Source of the DNA: a virus
IMG/VR virus record: IMGVR_UViG_3300033993_002459
Coordinates: 1-64,000 of that record
Length of the DNA stretch: 64,000 bases
Direction: 5' to 3' (one strand)
In this document: positions 52,040 to 62,049 of the stretch, one piece after another
Position numbering within the stretch: the stretch's first letter is position 1
Layout of the letters: the number at the start of each line of letters is the position of its first letter
Translations under genes and position numbers: made by a program
The notes under the pieces: generated by a model
Told to the model about the DNA's origin: nothing
The model's database searches: none
The model's input: only the letters and a program-made list of their open reading frames with translations

Positions 52040-53814
52040 TGGGTAATATTAATAACATAAGAGTTGTTTTAGGTTCACTAAGATACAAATCGGCACCGGA
52101 TACTACATTGTCTTTTGGAGTTCCTCTAAAACAAACAATGAAAGAACTTACAGAATATGACAGAAATATTGATGTGGGACTCGAACAACTTTTTCAAGAT
52201 GAAAGAGCTAAATCAGACAAGTTCAGACCTACATCAAAAATGTCTATAATTTTTCTAAACTCTTATACTGGTTTTACTAATTATACACCATTTGAAAATA
52301 ATTTATATTATGTAAATGAGGTGGAATCTGCCGCTCAACAATGTTTAGTTGGTAATCCAGCCCTAGTACCTTGGTCTGGGTTTCCTCAGTTCTTTGAGTT
52401 CGATTTTATTAGAACAGATAATAATGTTAGTGGGTATACCCAAGCTTCAGGTAATACATTACCCCCTTTATCACATTTAACTTTTGTTAGTAAAAGTGCC
52501 ACTTCTTACAATTGGGGAGTTTATTTGACATACCCCATTTATAATGATTACGAAAGAAGACTATTTGTTACAGACCTATCAGGATTTTCACATACATGGA
52601 ATGTGTCTGATGGAATACCATTCACAATAATTAGAGGTAATACCTTCAATGGGAGAAATTTAATACAATTTTTGTGTCCATTTGCCCATGGATTGAATGT
52701 TGGTGATTATGTGTCATTAAATTTTAGTTATACCGGTAGAACTATTCAAAATATATTTCAAGTTTATACTTTGGGAACTAATTTCTCCTCTTACCAAGAT
52801 ACTGTTTTTAATATTGTTGATGTGGGATTTACAGGTAATACTTTTTCAAACTATAGAAGAGGAAGATTTAAAAAAGTAATTTTACCTGGTAATACGGCAG
52901 ATACTACATCACAATACTATGTTAGAGTACACAAGGTAATTTCTAATCCTGAGGATGTTGTTCTTGTAAAAACAGGTTTTGAACAAAATGTTTTCGGTTC
53001 TAAAAAGAAATATGAAAGTAGTGGTTTTACTCCTACTAAACAAGCACGAGTGTCTATAAAAGATGGCTCTCCATCATACACATTGTCTTTCAACAAGACT
53101 TTTTCTTTAGAAAACTTAATTGATAACCAAAAAAGACCTATCAGTGAATTGTTTTTCTCAGTAGTATGGAGAGGTTATTTCGGTTGGACATTGAGACCAA
53201 ATTATCCGCTTAAAGAGGGATATGGGTTTAATTTACCATTGGTAAATCAAGAACCTCAAACTTGGTGGACTACCCCATTATCCAATGTTACTGGTATTAC
53301 ATTGAATACATATAGTAAATTTTCTGATGGTATTAATTATAATTTTTATTATAATGATACTCTAAAGGAGGGTGATTATATTAATGGGGACTTATGTGAA
53401 TGGAATAATTTTACACAAGAAGAAAGAGTAATATCAAAACTATATCATAAAATAACCTATAACCCTGATGTCTTTAATATACAAACAGACATAATCAATC
53501 CTTTGGGGTATTATTACCAACCACACTATGGTATAAAAACTAGAGTTTTTTCTGATTATATTGAAGAAGAAACTGCAAGAAACTTGGTAGGTGTACCTGA
53601 TTATGGATATTATTCGACATCGACAAACACATTCAGATGGAGAGATGTTTATCCTTATGGTTTTGTTGACTCAACAAATTTGGGGGTCAACCATCCTTTC
53701 ATTAATGGTTGTCATTATCCATTTGGTAATTATTATTTTAGAATAATTCCTGAAGGAACTAATTATAAAGAAGATAAATCAACCCCTCAACCAATAATAG
53801 ATAATTGTGAGTAA
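52039..53814 (+). CDS. Baseplate wedge-associated structural protein
   Basis: A 591-residue protein, starting at a TAATG overlap with the giant wedge gene. The first ~60 residues are charged (LKQTMKELTEYDRNIDVGLE, then QLFQDERAKSDKFRPTSKM) and probably contact the wedge. The remainder is rich in aromatic residues and beta strands (SVVWRGYFGWTLRPNYPLKE, then YGFNLPL). It stands where T4 has gp8 (334 residues), a wedge protein, but I cannot see enough sequence similarity to use that name. There are no enzyme motifs. A baseplate role rests on operon context: the coupled run 44421-62775 is all structural. Confidence 0.62.
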   Translation: MGNINNIRVVLGSLRYKSAPDTTLSFGVPLKQTMKELTEYDRNIDVGLEQLFQDERAKSDKFRPTSKMSIIFLNSYTGFTNYTPFENNLYYVNEVESAAQQCLVGNPALVPWSGFPQFFEFDFIRTDNNVSGYTQASGNTLPPLSHLTFVSKSATSYNWGVYLTYPIYNDYERRLFVTDLSGFSHTWNVSDGIPFTIIRGNTFNGRNLIQFLCPFAHGLNVGDYVSLNFSYTGRTIQNIFQVYTLGTNFSSYQDTVFNIVDVGFTGNTFSNYRRGRFKKVILPGNTADTTSQYYVRVHKVISNPEDVVLVKTGFEQNVFGSKKKYESSGFTPTKQARVSIKDGSPSYTLSFNKTFSLENLIDNQKRPISELFFSVVWRGYFGWTLRPNYPLKEGYGFNLPLVNQEPQTWWTTPLSNVTGITLNTYSKFSDGINYNFYYNDTLKEGDYINGDLCEWNNFTQEERVISKLYHKITYNPDVFNIQTDIINPLGYYYQPHYGIKTRVFSDYIEEETARNLVGVPDYGYYSTSTNTFRWRDVYPYGFVDSTNLGVNHPFINGCHYPFGNYYFRIIPEGTNYKEDKSTPQPIIDNCE

Positions 53815-54625
53815 CCAATTTTATTTTACATTACCTACAACAAACAAAACTATTAACTTACCTATAGAAATCAAATGGGATTTCTTAAATAGGACTGATA
53901 GTATTGAAATCTATGAAGATTTTATTTTAGGGGAAGTTATTGGTCTACCTAAGGACTTTGAAGTTACTAGGTTTAGTCATGCTGAGTATAGTCCTAATGA
54001 ACAAACGAAAATAAGATATGAATTCTATTTTTGGAATCAAAATTCGTTACAACCAATATCTACAACAACGAATGTAAATGATTGGCAAAGTTCATATTTA
54101 ACTGAGGGTTTCACAAGTGCTGAGGTATATTATTTTACAAATTCATTTACAAACTCCTTTTTTAAACTCGATTTTTACGACACTAACGATGTAAAAACAC
54201 AAAAAAATTATTTTACGGTAATAATTCCAGTTCAGCAAGGTGAAACAATGTCGGCATCCACTTCTAACCAAACACCTAATGTCCAAATAAAAAAACCAAT
54301 TTTCAATTTGGATTTTATTGGTGATAAAGAAGGTTTCTTTTTTTATTGGTTATTGGATAGAGAATATTTGAATTTAGATACATTTTATATGTCAGCAAAG
54401 TTCTTTGATGCTAAACTTGGTGTCTTCGTTAAGATGATGACAACACCACAAGCATCATTACCGAGTAATCGATTCACCTTCGATGGAAGTCGATACTTTT
54501 TTTATCAAGTCAAATTGGACTACGATAATAAAACATACAAAGTTTTTGAATTTCCTTACGATAATATCGATAGAGTTGGGATTACAAATAAACCCATAAA
54601 ATGGTATGAATACGTAAATCCATAA
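53807..54625 (+). CDS. Virion structural protein of the distal tail block
   Basis: A 272-residue protein starting at GTG (53807), overlapping the previous gene by 8 bases; no ATG gives this frame a better start. The sequence is beta-rich with many Phe, Tyr and Asn residues (FYFTLPTTNKTINLPIEIKW; SRYFFYQVKLDYDNKTYKVF) and looks like two similar sandwich domains, residues 1-150 and 165-272. It ends KPIKWYEYVNP. No known family is recognised. Coupled translation with both neighbours (a TAATG overlap follows) places it in the baseplate or fibre attachment complex. Confidence 0.62.
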   Translation: MSNQFYFTLPTTNKTINLPIEIKWDFLNRTDSIEIYEDFILGEVIGLPKDFEVTRFSHAEYSPNEQTKIRYEFYFWNQNSLQPISTTTNVNDWQSSYLTEGFTSAEVYYFTNSFTNSFFKLDFYDTNDVKTQKNYFTVIIPVQQGETMSASTSNQTPNVQIKKPIFNLDFIGDKEGFFFYWLLDREYLNLDTFYMSAKFFDAKLGVFVKMMTTPQASLPSNRFTFDGSRYFFYQVKLDYDNKTYKVFEFPYDNIDRVGITNKPIKWYEYVNP

Positions 54626-55815
54626 TGCAAGAACAAACATATCATATAAGGATTTCTCCTGAAAATCTTAAAAACGATTTGAAATTAGGAAGGTTCATTT
54701 TGGGCTCAGTTCCAACACCTATCAGTGCTGACCCTTGTTGCTCAATCGTTTCAATTTCAAATACACCACCATCTAACTATAGTGGGTATACTTTTTTCTA
54801 TCCCCCTTTACCTGATATCTTATCGGGTGGTACAAATGGTTCATCATTGTTAACAGGTTTGACAATACCGATTATGTTAACTCAAAATACTGTAGATATA
54901 GGATATTATTCATTATTTGATGGAATGATTTTCCAACAAGACACAATCACTAATTTTATTTTTTCTGGAAACCCATCTAATGCCTATAGAGTCTTTTTAA
55001 CAAATACTTCTGCACTATCGGCCAAAAAATTCTTGGAGTTTTCAACTTACACAATAGATTGGGGAGATAACACACCAACAGAATCAGTTCCTTCTAACTT
55101 GGGGAATAATTATTTCCATGATTATCCATCAAGTAGTGCTAACTATACAATTACTATGTCGGGTAATAGTCCTTGGGGTTTAAATATAGTAAAAAAAACA
55201 ATAACATTACCAATTAGTGGTGTAACTATTCCTAACCCAAATGGTACAGCATATTTTGTACCACAAGGTGGTAGTTGGTCTGGTACACCATTGAGTTATG
55301 ATTATCTATTTTCGGGAGACTCCAGTTGTGATTTTGCGTTAGAATCGTATGATGATTTCACATCAGTACCTTTTTTAGTAACTGGATACACTAAATCCTC
55401 TCTGAATGATTTAAGAGTCTATGGTAATAGAAATAATTTATATGGTGGAGGTTTCATTTTAGGTTTCCCAATTACAGGAAGTTCAGGTGTAATTGGAACT
55501 TTTCACGGCCCCGATAGTTCAGGTCTTTTTACCTCATATACAATAAATGATATATTATACTATGATTATATAGATGGTACAACTATTTTTTTAGTTGAAC
55601 AATCTGGATTTACTAATGATACTATTGTTTGTTCGGCAATAACAAAAGATGAGGTATTAATGAATGTAATTTCAGAACCTGAAGTACAATCAAATGTTTT
55701 TGTTGAGAGGGGTAAGTTATCTGGGTTAGAAAGACTAATTAGATTGGGTGAAGTTGACAATGTTGGGGATTTGGAAAAGTATGGATATAAATTTTTTAAT
55801 ATTGTAAATATATAA
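54625..55815 (+). CDS. Virion protein with PKD-like domain
   Basis: A 396-residue protein. A PKD-like beta sandwich is visible around residues 140-195 (FSTYTIDWGDNTPTESVPSN, then YFHDYPSSSANYTITM), with the typical WGD turn. The N-terminus has a CC pair (ISADPCCSIVSI). The C-terminal ~45 residues (VERGKLSGLERLIRLGEVDN, then VGDLEKYGYKFFNIVN) form a distinct helical module that looks like an attachment or trimer-capping segment; similar ends occur in structural proteins of marine T4-like phages. It probably forms a fibre or baseplate extension. It starts at a TAATG overlap and ends before a late-type promoter. Confidence 0.68.
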   Translation: MQEQTYHIRISPENLKNDLKLGRFILGSVPTPISADPCCSIVSISNTPPSNYSGYTFFYPPLPDILSGGTNGSSLLTGLTIPIMLTQNTVDIGYYSLFDGMIFQQDTITNFIFSGNPSNAYRVFLTNTSALSAKKFLEFSTYTIDWGDNTPTESVPSNLGNNYFHDYPSSSANYTITMSGNSPWGLNIVKKTITLPISGVTIPNPNGTAYFVPQGGSWSGTPLSYDYLFSGDSSCDFALESYDDFTSVPFLVTGYTKSSLNDLRVYGNRNNLYGGGFILGFPITGSSGVIGTFHGPDSSGLFTSYTINDILYYDYIDGTTIFLVEQSGFTNDTIVCSAITKDEVLMNVISEPEVQSNVFVERGKLSGLERLIRLGEVDNVGDLEKYGYKFFNIVNI

Positions 55816-55821
55816 GTTCAA

Positions 55822-55829
55822 TATTTATA
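55822..55829 (+). promoter_or_regulatory. Late-type promoter
   Basis: ATATTTATAAACAAAAG, 21 bases before the ATG at 55851, in the 35-base spacer between two structural genes. Confidence 0.6.
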
Positions 55830-55850
55830 AACAAAAGAAAAGTATAAAAA

Positions 55851-56762
55851 ATGGCAACAGGTAGTTATGGTACAATTAGACCGGCAGATGTTTCACCAGA
55901 AGATGTTGAGATTATCTTAAATTATACACCATCAAGAGACGAAACACAAAATTTCGTTCTAACAAAGTTGGATGCAAGAACAATTCTCAAACCTTATTTC
56001 AATAACGCAAACACTGGTGGTAATTCAGGAATTGAGGTCTTAGGTGGATTATATAATTTGACATTACCAAGTGACCAATTTAATAGAGTTGGAATTTACA
56101 CTCTAATGTTAAGACCTGTTCAAATTAGAACAAAAATTTTGGATTGTGCCGTTCTATCAACATTACCGAATGTTAGAGGTTTAGTAATAGATTTAAATCA
56201 AGTACCTTCGTTATATAGAAATAAATTTTTTGAACAAGGTTTAGTTGGATATAGGATTGAGTATTTGAATTCAGATGGTTCTAAAATAGCCAATTTTTTT
56301 AGAATAGTTACTTCTTCATTTTTCTGTGAACCAGTTGTCCAAAATTTAACGAATACATCACAGAAAGCTGTAAGATATAGATACACAGATACAAATACAA
56401 ATTTAGTATTTTGTACTCTATCTCCATCTTCAGCACCATCAAATAAACCAAATGCAATTCCATACATCGGACAACCGAATCAAGACATTATTATTACTAA
56501 TACCTATTTCAATCCTATTACTTTAGATATCGAAATAGCTGAACACGACTTTGGAACATTAGCTATTGCACTATTTGGTAATCAAACGAAATCTATGGAA
56601 GATGGTATCTACACTATGTATGATAACAATAATAACATTTATAAACAATATAATCTTTACGAAATTAAAGACCAATTCAACGAAACTCTTTATGAGGTTA
56701 GACAAGATAGAGGTGACAATATTGATACTAACAAAAGTTTTTCTAGAATAACATCACAATAA
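55851..56762 (+). CDS. Distal tail structural protein
   Basis: A 303-residue protein starting MATGSYGTIRPADVSPEDVE. The visible parts include a helix-poor N-terminal segment, a stretch LYNLTLPSDQFNRVGIYTLM with LRPVQIRTKILDCAVL, and an acidic C-terminal part with EIAEHDFGTLAIALFGNQ. The family is not recognised beyond a resemblance to structural proteins in marine T4-like phage genomes. There are no enzyme motifs or membrane segments. It has its own late-type promoter, and its stop overlaps the start of the gpI-like gene (TAATG), so it is probably made in step with it and forms part of the wedge or fibre base. Confidence 0.65.
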   Translation: MATGSYGTIRPADVSPEDVEIILNYTPSRDETQNFVLTKLDARTILKPYFNNANTGGNSGIEVLGGLYNLTLPSDQFNRVGIYTLMLRPVQIRTKILDCAVLSTLPNVRGLVIDLNQVPSLYRNKFFEQGLVGYRIEYLNSDGSKIANFFRIVTSSFFCEPVVQNLTNTSQKAVRYRYTDTNTNLVFCTLSPSSAPSNKPNAIPYIGQPNQDIIITNTYFNPITLDIEIAEHDFGTLAIALFGNQTKSMEDGIYTMYDNNNNIYKQYNLYEIKDQFNETLYEVRQDRGDNIDTNKSFSRITSQ

Positions 56763-59700
56763 TGGCTAATAATTTTACAGTACCACCGCAACCAGTCACT
56801 GGTGCACAAACCTTCTCAGATAATTTAGTTGGATTACAACTAGTTACAGGTGGGGGTTTGACTAATGCTAACTTTGGATTTTCTACTTCAACAAGTGAAA
56901 AGGTCAATAGAAATTTTATTACGGGTACTTTTTCTGAACCAATCAATTTAAATGGATTGGGTGTTGAAAATATTGGTCAATCCAAAGCAATAATAGAAAA
57001 TAATTTTAAGGTATACCCCAACTTTGACCTCACATTAGTAACAAACTTTACATTATATGGTTCCATGGTAAAGAGGATGTCAGCCTCGATTACTACTATA
57101 ATTTCTTACTTCCCAGCCGCATTGGAGTCAACATTTCAGGGTTTGGATTATACTACTGGTGCGACAGTGGAGAATATATTTTACAACGAGGTTACGGATG
57201 AAACCACATTCGATTTAATTGTTTCAAGATTAAGAAATCCATTCGAAATCGATTTTACTATTAATGCAACGAGGAATCTTAGTTTAAGGGAAGTAAAAGT
57301 AAGTGATTTGAGGAATATGACCACTGGTTACACTAAATATTCTTTATATTTGGGTAGTTCAGGGTTTTCAATTACAAATATAACACCTACAACAGATTCT
57401 TCTTCAGGTGTATTGACACTCAGTTCACAAGGTAATCCATTCTCAGGACTTAGTGTTTATTATGGTAATATAGTAATTAGACCTAATGATTCTGAGGTAA
57501 ACAAAGTTTTCAACGAAAATTTAGATGAAGTAGAAAACTTCCTTTTGAATCGTAATATTACACCAATTTATACGGCACAATTTGTAACCCCAACTCTAAG
57601 TGATGATGGAACTTATCTAATAAACACTTCATTATTAACTTGGCCTTTAAATGGTTTTTGGAACATTGACATACAGACTGGAAAATTTACGACTTATCTT
57701 ACAGAGTTAAATGAGATTAGTGAGTTCTTCGATTTGTATCAAACTAATCTAATATCAAGATTTTATACAACACCAGCTTTTAAAGAATTTGACACTCCTG
57801 ACCAAAAAATGGAGAAGATTCTACAAATTTATGGTAGAAGTTTTGATGAAACAAAGAAGTTCATAGATGCCTTAGCAAATATGACTTCAGTAAATTATAA
57901 TGTTGGTGCTGACATACCTTCACAACTTTTAAAAAATTTAGCACAAACTTTAGGGTGGACAACAAACATATCACCTATTTCTAACACGGCCTTTTTGGAT
58001 TCAGTTTTCGGACAAACAAATCAAAATCTTTCTCAATACACTGGTTTACCAACACAAACTACACCTGACCAACTTAACTATCAATTTTATAGAAATTTGG
58101 TATTAAATTCTGCTTATTTATTTAAGTCCAAAGGTACAAGGAAATCGATAGAAATTTTATTGAGATTAATTGGTGCTCCTGAAGCTTTAGTTGAATTTAA
58201 TGAATTTGTATACTTAGCTGACCAAAAAATCAATTTGGATGACTTCAATCAACAATATGCCCAAATTTCTGGAGGTACTTATACACAAATATTACCATCT
58301 TTAGACCCAACAAATGTATTTAGAATTTTGGGATACGATTATACTGGTTTTACCACTTCATCAACCTCAGTAAGTGTTAATTTGACAACTGGTGAAATTC
58401 CTATGGATGAGTTTGGTTATCCAACAACTCCACCTGAAAGTGAAGATTACTTCTTCCAAATAGGTAGTGGGTGGTTCGAACAAACACCTCAACATCGAGC
58501 ACCTGAAGAAGTAGACTTAGTTAATTCCACTTTTACAGGAAACAATCCAAATTTTCAAACCACACTGATACCATTCAATTACGGACAAGTTTATTTGAAT
58601 AGATTTAGAAAGTTCCCATTTATGTCGTTGGGATATAATTTATCTTCTATTGTCGATAATAACAAAAGTTGGCATGATTCAGAAGTTGGATTGAGGTCTA
58701 ATAACGAGTCAACATTCAACGCTAGATACAATGTTGAAGATGATAAGTTGGTTTTGAATGTTAAAAATATGGATTTGTTTATGAATCCAGCTCAAGGTAT
58801 TGCTTATGATGTTTGGTATATGTCAAATGAATTTAACTACCCAATACCTAATCAAGGGTTAAATTATGTACCACCAACATATTGTGATCCTAATCCATAC
58901 ACAAACTACCCAAATAGAGGTGGTGTGGATTGGACTGAAATAAATCCACAACCCCAAAGGAAAACATTTTTCGAATTTGCACAAACATTTTGGAATAATA
59001 CGATTAATGTTAGAAATAGATTATTTGCGTCTAATGGTAAAACTGGTGGTTATCCAACACTTGAGTCTATTTTCTGGAAATACTTACAATCTAAAGAAAC
59101 TATTAATATACCTAACAATAATTTCAGTTATGAAACAATGTTGGAGTATGTACAAGGTATAGGTGATTATTGGATAAGAATGGTTGAACAAATGATACCA
59201 ACCACAACTATATGGAATACAGGTACTAAATTGGAAAATTCTATATTTCACAGACAAAAATTTGTTTGGAGAAGACAAGAGGGATGTCAAGTTGTACCTT
59301 TCGAGATACCAGTACCAAATCAGGGTGGAACTGGTGTAGGAAATCCTCCGGTAATAAGTAATCCAAATCAACAAACAGGTAATGATGCCGCGGCTAAAAG
59401 ATTACCACCAACTTGTCGTTCATGTAGTACATCGTCATCTATATTCTCATATGATTGTCCGATTGATGCTGTCCAATGTTCAGTATATCCAAGTGAAATT
59501 AACCCACAACTCCCTGACTTTTTTGCTGTGTTGGGTAATGTTTTGAATACTTACTTGAATGGTAATGGTTATAATATGAATAATTGTGATTTGAATAGTT
59601 TAACGACTGAATGGTTCGTTGATGTACGAATTAATTCAGTACAAGTTATTAGTTATTCATTTTTTAATGGTTTCGGATATAATAATTTAATAACAAGTGC

Positions 59701-59887
59701 ACCAAGTCTATCAGCTTGGAAAAATGCTTTAACATTTGCCCTAGAGGATTTAGTTAATTTGGGTTATGATTATTATTTTACAAATAAGGGCAGATTAGTG
59801 GTTTATAGTTTATTATGTCCTGAAGAAGAACAACAATTCGATTTTAAATTGAATGTTGGGATAAACTTTTCAATATTATGTAGTTAA
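56762..59887 (+). CDS. Baseplate wedge protein with tail protein I-like region
   Basis: A 1041-residue protein. Residues ~340-475 carry the pattern of phage tail protein I (P2 gpI, the relative of the N-terminal part of T4 gp7): DQKMEKILQIYGRSFDETKK, then IPSQLLKNLAQTLGW and FYRNLVLNSAYLFKSKGTRK with SIEILLRLIGAP. The N-terminal part is beta-rich and repetitive. The C-terminal part has a CRSCSTSSSIFSYDC cysteine group near residue 885-900. In P2 and T4, this class of protein links the wedge core (gp6/gp25) to the fibres. It is therefore a better gp7 candidate than the larger protein at 46337, although one or both may share that task. It is coupled by TAATG at both ends. Confidence 0.72.
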   Translation: MANNFTVPPQPVTGAQTFSDNLVGLQLVTGGGLTNANFGFSTSTSEKVNRNFITGTFSEPINLNGLGVENIGQSKAIIENNFKVYPNFDLTLVTNFTLYGSMVKRMSASITTIISYFPAALESTFQGLDYTTGATVENIFYNEVTDETTFDLIVSRLRNPFEIDFTINATRNLSLREVKVSDLRNMTTGYTKYSLYLGSSGFSITNITPTTDSSSGVLTLSSQGNPFSGLSVYYGNIVIRPNDSEVNKVFNENLDEVENFLLNRNITPIYTAQFVTPTLSDDGTYLINTSLLTWPLNGFWNIDIQTGKFTTYLTELNEISEFFDLYQTNLISRFYTTPAFKEFDTPDQKMEKILQIYGRSFDETKKFIDALANMTSVNYNVGADIPSQLLKNLAQTLGWTTNISPISNTAFLDSVFGQTNQNLSQYTGLPTQTTPDQLNYQFYRNLVLNSAYLFKSKGTRKSIEILLRLIGAPEALVEFNEFVYLADQKINLDDFNQQYAQISGGTYTQILPSLDPTNVFRILGYDYTGFTTSSTSVSVNLTTGEIPMDEFGYPTTPPESEDYFFQIGSGWFEQTPQHRAPEEVDLVNSTFTGNNPNFQTTLIPFNYGQVYLNRFRKFPFMSLGYNLSSIVDNNKSWHDSEVGLRSNNESTFNARYNVEDDKLVLNVKNMDLFMNPAQGIAYDVWYMSNEFNYPIPNQGLNYVPPTYCDPNPYTNYPNRGGVDWTEINPQPQRKTFFEFAQTFWNNTINVRNRLFASNGKTGGYPTLESIFWKYLQSKETINIPNNNFSYETMLEYVQGIGDYWIRMVEQMIPTTTIWNTGTKLENSIFHRQKFVWRRQEGCQVVPFEIPVPNQGGTGVGNPPVISNPNQQTGNDAAAKRLPPTCRSCSTSSSIFSYDCPIDAVQCSVYPSEINPQLPDFFAVLGNVLNTYLNGNGYNMNNCDLNSLTTEWFVDVRINSVQVISYSFFNGFGYNNLITSAPSLSAWKNALTFALEDLVNLGYDYYFTNKGRLVVYSLLCPEEEQQFDFKLNVGINFSILCS

Positions 59888-62037
59888 TGTCTTGTGAATT
59901 AAATTTTGCTGTCACATCAATCACTGGAGATTGTACAAATTCTAATTTAGGGGCATTCGAATTAAGTATCCAATCAACCTCTCCTGGTGTTTCCCTTCAG
60001 ATGATTGACCCATTCAGTTCAACAACAATTATAGGAACTGCTACAACTTATACCTTCAGTGGATTGAGTGCGGGTACTTACACATTTTATCTTTTTGATA
60101 GTTGTCCTACCCAAACTTCACCCTTCTCGATTTATATTTCCTCAGGTAGTTGTATAAACATAGCCGAAGTTGGACACACAGTATGTAATTCCCCAAATGG
60201 TTATTTGACAGTTTTTTTTGATGAAATATACAACTATTTTGCACAACAATTTTATTTATATAACATAAATTCAGATGTTGCAGTTCAAACCATTTCTAAT
60301 GGTCAACAATTGACAACATTCTATGGTTTAGAACCAGGAACTTATTATGTTGTTGGAACTGATGGGGGTGGTTGTGTTGGAAAAACTGAATCTTGTATTG
60401 TAAAAAGTTCTACAACTTTGGATTTCGGATTTTATACTATAAATGACGCTGATTGTGCTGTGAATACTGGTGCTATCTATGTTACAGGTCTGACAGGTAA
60501 TCCACCATATAATTACGGATGGGTACCATCACTAACAAGTGGTAGTTTTTTGACTGGTTTAACACAAGGTGAATACTCATTAACAATACAAGATGCTAGT
60601 GGTTGTATTGTATCTAAAACAGCAACCATCGAAAGTATTCCCCCATTAAATGTTACAAATATTTTGGGTACACCCCCCTCTTGTTTTTCAGGTGATGGTG
60701 AAGTGATAGTTTACATTAGTGGTGGAACAGCACCTTATTATTATCAAGGAAGTAATGGGGAAACGGTGATAACATTTTCCCAATATTATACTTTTACAGG
60801 ACTTACAAGTGGTATTTTTTCGGTAAATGTTACAGATGCTGGGTTATGTACAACCACAAGTTCAACAACTATTCAAACCCCAAATAGTTTCTATGTTGTA
60901 TCATTAAACACAACAAATTCTACTTGTAATGACAACTCAGGTGGATTGTCGTTACAATTAGCTGGAGGTTCTGGTTTTTACACTGCAACTATTACTGATA
61001 ATTTAGGTAACACTCAAACAAGTTCTAGTTTTGGTAGTTCTACAGCTTTCAACAATTTAAGTTCAGGTGTCTACACACTTCAAATAACAAATGGTGGTCC
61101 TTGTGTATACACCCAAACAATTACCATTAGTAACACAAATTTATTTACTCTTAGTACATCTACTACTGGTACAACTTGTAATAATGAGGATGGTTCAGTT
61201 ACTTTAACCATCACTTCAGGCGGCACACCTCCATATCTTTATGACATCGGAATTCAATCAGATACTAGTAGTAGTTTGTCTTACACTTTTTATAATTTAG
61301 CTTCAGGAAATTACACAGCGTCTGTATCCGATTCAAATTTTTGTCAACAAATCGAACCATTTAATATATCAATCTCGAATAGTGTTGACTTCAATTTAAA
61401 TGTTATATCACCAACAATCGGTTTAAATGGTGAGATTAATGCGTTTATAACTAATGGTGAACCACCATTTTCTTGGACTTGGAGTTCAAATGTTCCAAGT
61501 GGTCAAACTGGACTCACGATTACTGGATTGTCGGCAGCTTCTTACACATTATCAGTAACTGACGACAATGGTTGTGTTAGAACACGAAGTGTAAGAATGT
61601 TTGGATATAATTTGGTAAGTTCATATGAAATATTAAGTTTATGTGAGGATGTATCTTCATTCACTGGTGAAATAGGTAAAAGAGGTCCACAACAAATGTT
61701 GATTGAAGGATTTTTTGACTTAACCTCAGGTGATACGGGTTGTATTTTAAATGAAGCTATTTATGAGGTAGTTGTATCAGGAGGCTCAACCGTGAAAACT
61801 AGTACTTTTTATACTGGCACTACCTTAAATGATTTCCCAACAGACGATGAGTACTACACAGCTTTAAGTAATACCTTACTTCAGTACGATGGTATCCAAA
61901 CTGTTGATTTAGACCCACTCAATAATCAAATTATTATTAATACAATATGTGATCCACCAATTTCACTAATTGATTTACAAATAACAGCTAATTTAAAAAT
62001 CTATTACGATATAAGTTGTATTTCATGTACACCATAA
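59887..62037 (+). CDS. Tail adhesin with seven SprB-type repeats
   Basis: A 716-residue protein. Residues ~13-573 consist of about seven tandem modules of 70-85 residues. Each has a Cys near the start (DADCAVNTGAIYVTGLTGNP), a G(G/N)xPPYxY turn, a GLxxGxYxLxxxD turn (LTQGEYSLTIQDASGC) and a second Cys. This is the SprB repeat pattern of Bacteroidota gliding and surface adhesins. The C-terminal ~140 residues are a different domain (LCEDVSSFTGEIGKRGPQQM, then LIEGFFDL) ending in CISCTP. There is no signal peptide, so it is not a secreted host-type adhesin but most likely a tail tip or fibre protein that touches the host surface. It follows the gpI-like wedge gene by a TAATG overlap. Confidence 0.78.
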   Translation: MSCELNFAVTSITGDCTNSNLGAFELSIQSTSPGVSLQMIDPFSSTTIIGTATTYTFSGLSAGTYTFYLFDSCPTQTSPFSIYISSGSCINIAEVGHTVCNSPNGYLTVFFDEIYNYFAQQFYLYNINSDVAVQTISNGQQLTTFYGLEPGTYYVVGTDGGGCVGKTESCIVKSSTTLDFGFYTINDADCAVNTGAIYVTGLTGNPPYNYGWVPSLTSGSFLTGLTQGEYSLTIQDASGCIVSKTATIESIPPLNVTNILGTPPSCFSGDGEVIVYISGGTAPYYYQGSNGETVITFSQYYTFTGLTSGIFSVNVTDAGLCTTTSSTTIQTPNSFYVVSLNTTNSTCNDNSGGLSLQLAGGSGFYTATITDNLGNTQTSSSFGSSTAFNNLSSGVYTLQITNGGPCVYTQTITISNTNLFTLSTSTTGTTCNNEDGSVTLTITSGGTPPYLYDIGIQSDTSSSLSYTFYNLASGNYTASVSDSNFCQQIEPFNISISNSVDFNLNVISPTIGLNGEINAFITNGEPPFSWTWSSNVPSGQTGLTITGLSAASYTLSVTDDNGCVRTRSVRMFGYNLVSSYEILSLCEDVSSFTGEIGKRGPQQMLIEGFFDLTSGDTGCILNEAIYEVVVSGGSTVKTSTFYTGTTLNDFPTDDEYYTALSNTLLQYDGIQTVDLDPLNNQIIINTICDPPISLIDLQITANLKIYYDISCISCTP
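59923..61602 (+). repeat. Protein-level tandem repeats, SprB type
   Basis: About seven diverged modules of 70-85 codons, best preserved at 60430-60650 (starting DADCAVNTGA) and 61160-61370 (starting GTTCNNEDGS). At DNA level the copies are clearly diverged, so they arose long ago or under selection for variety. Confidence 0.7.
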
Positions 62038-62049
62038 AAAAAATTAAAA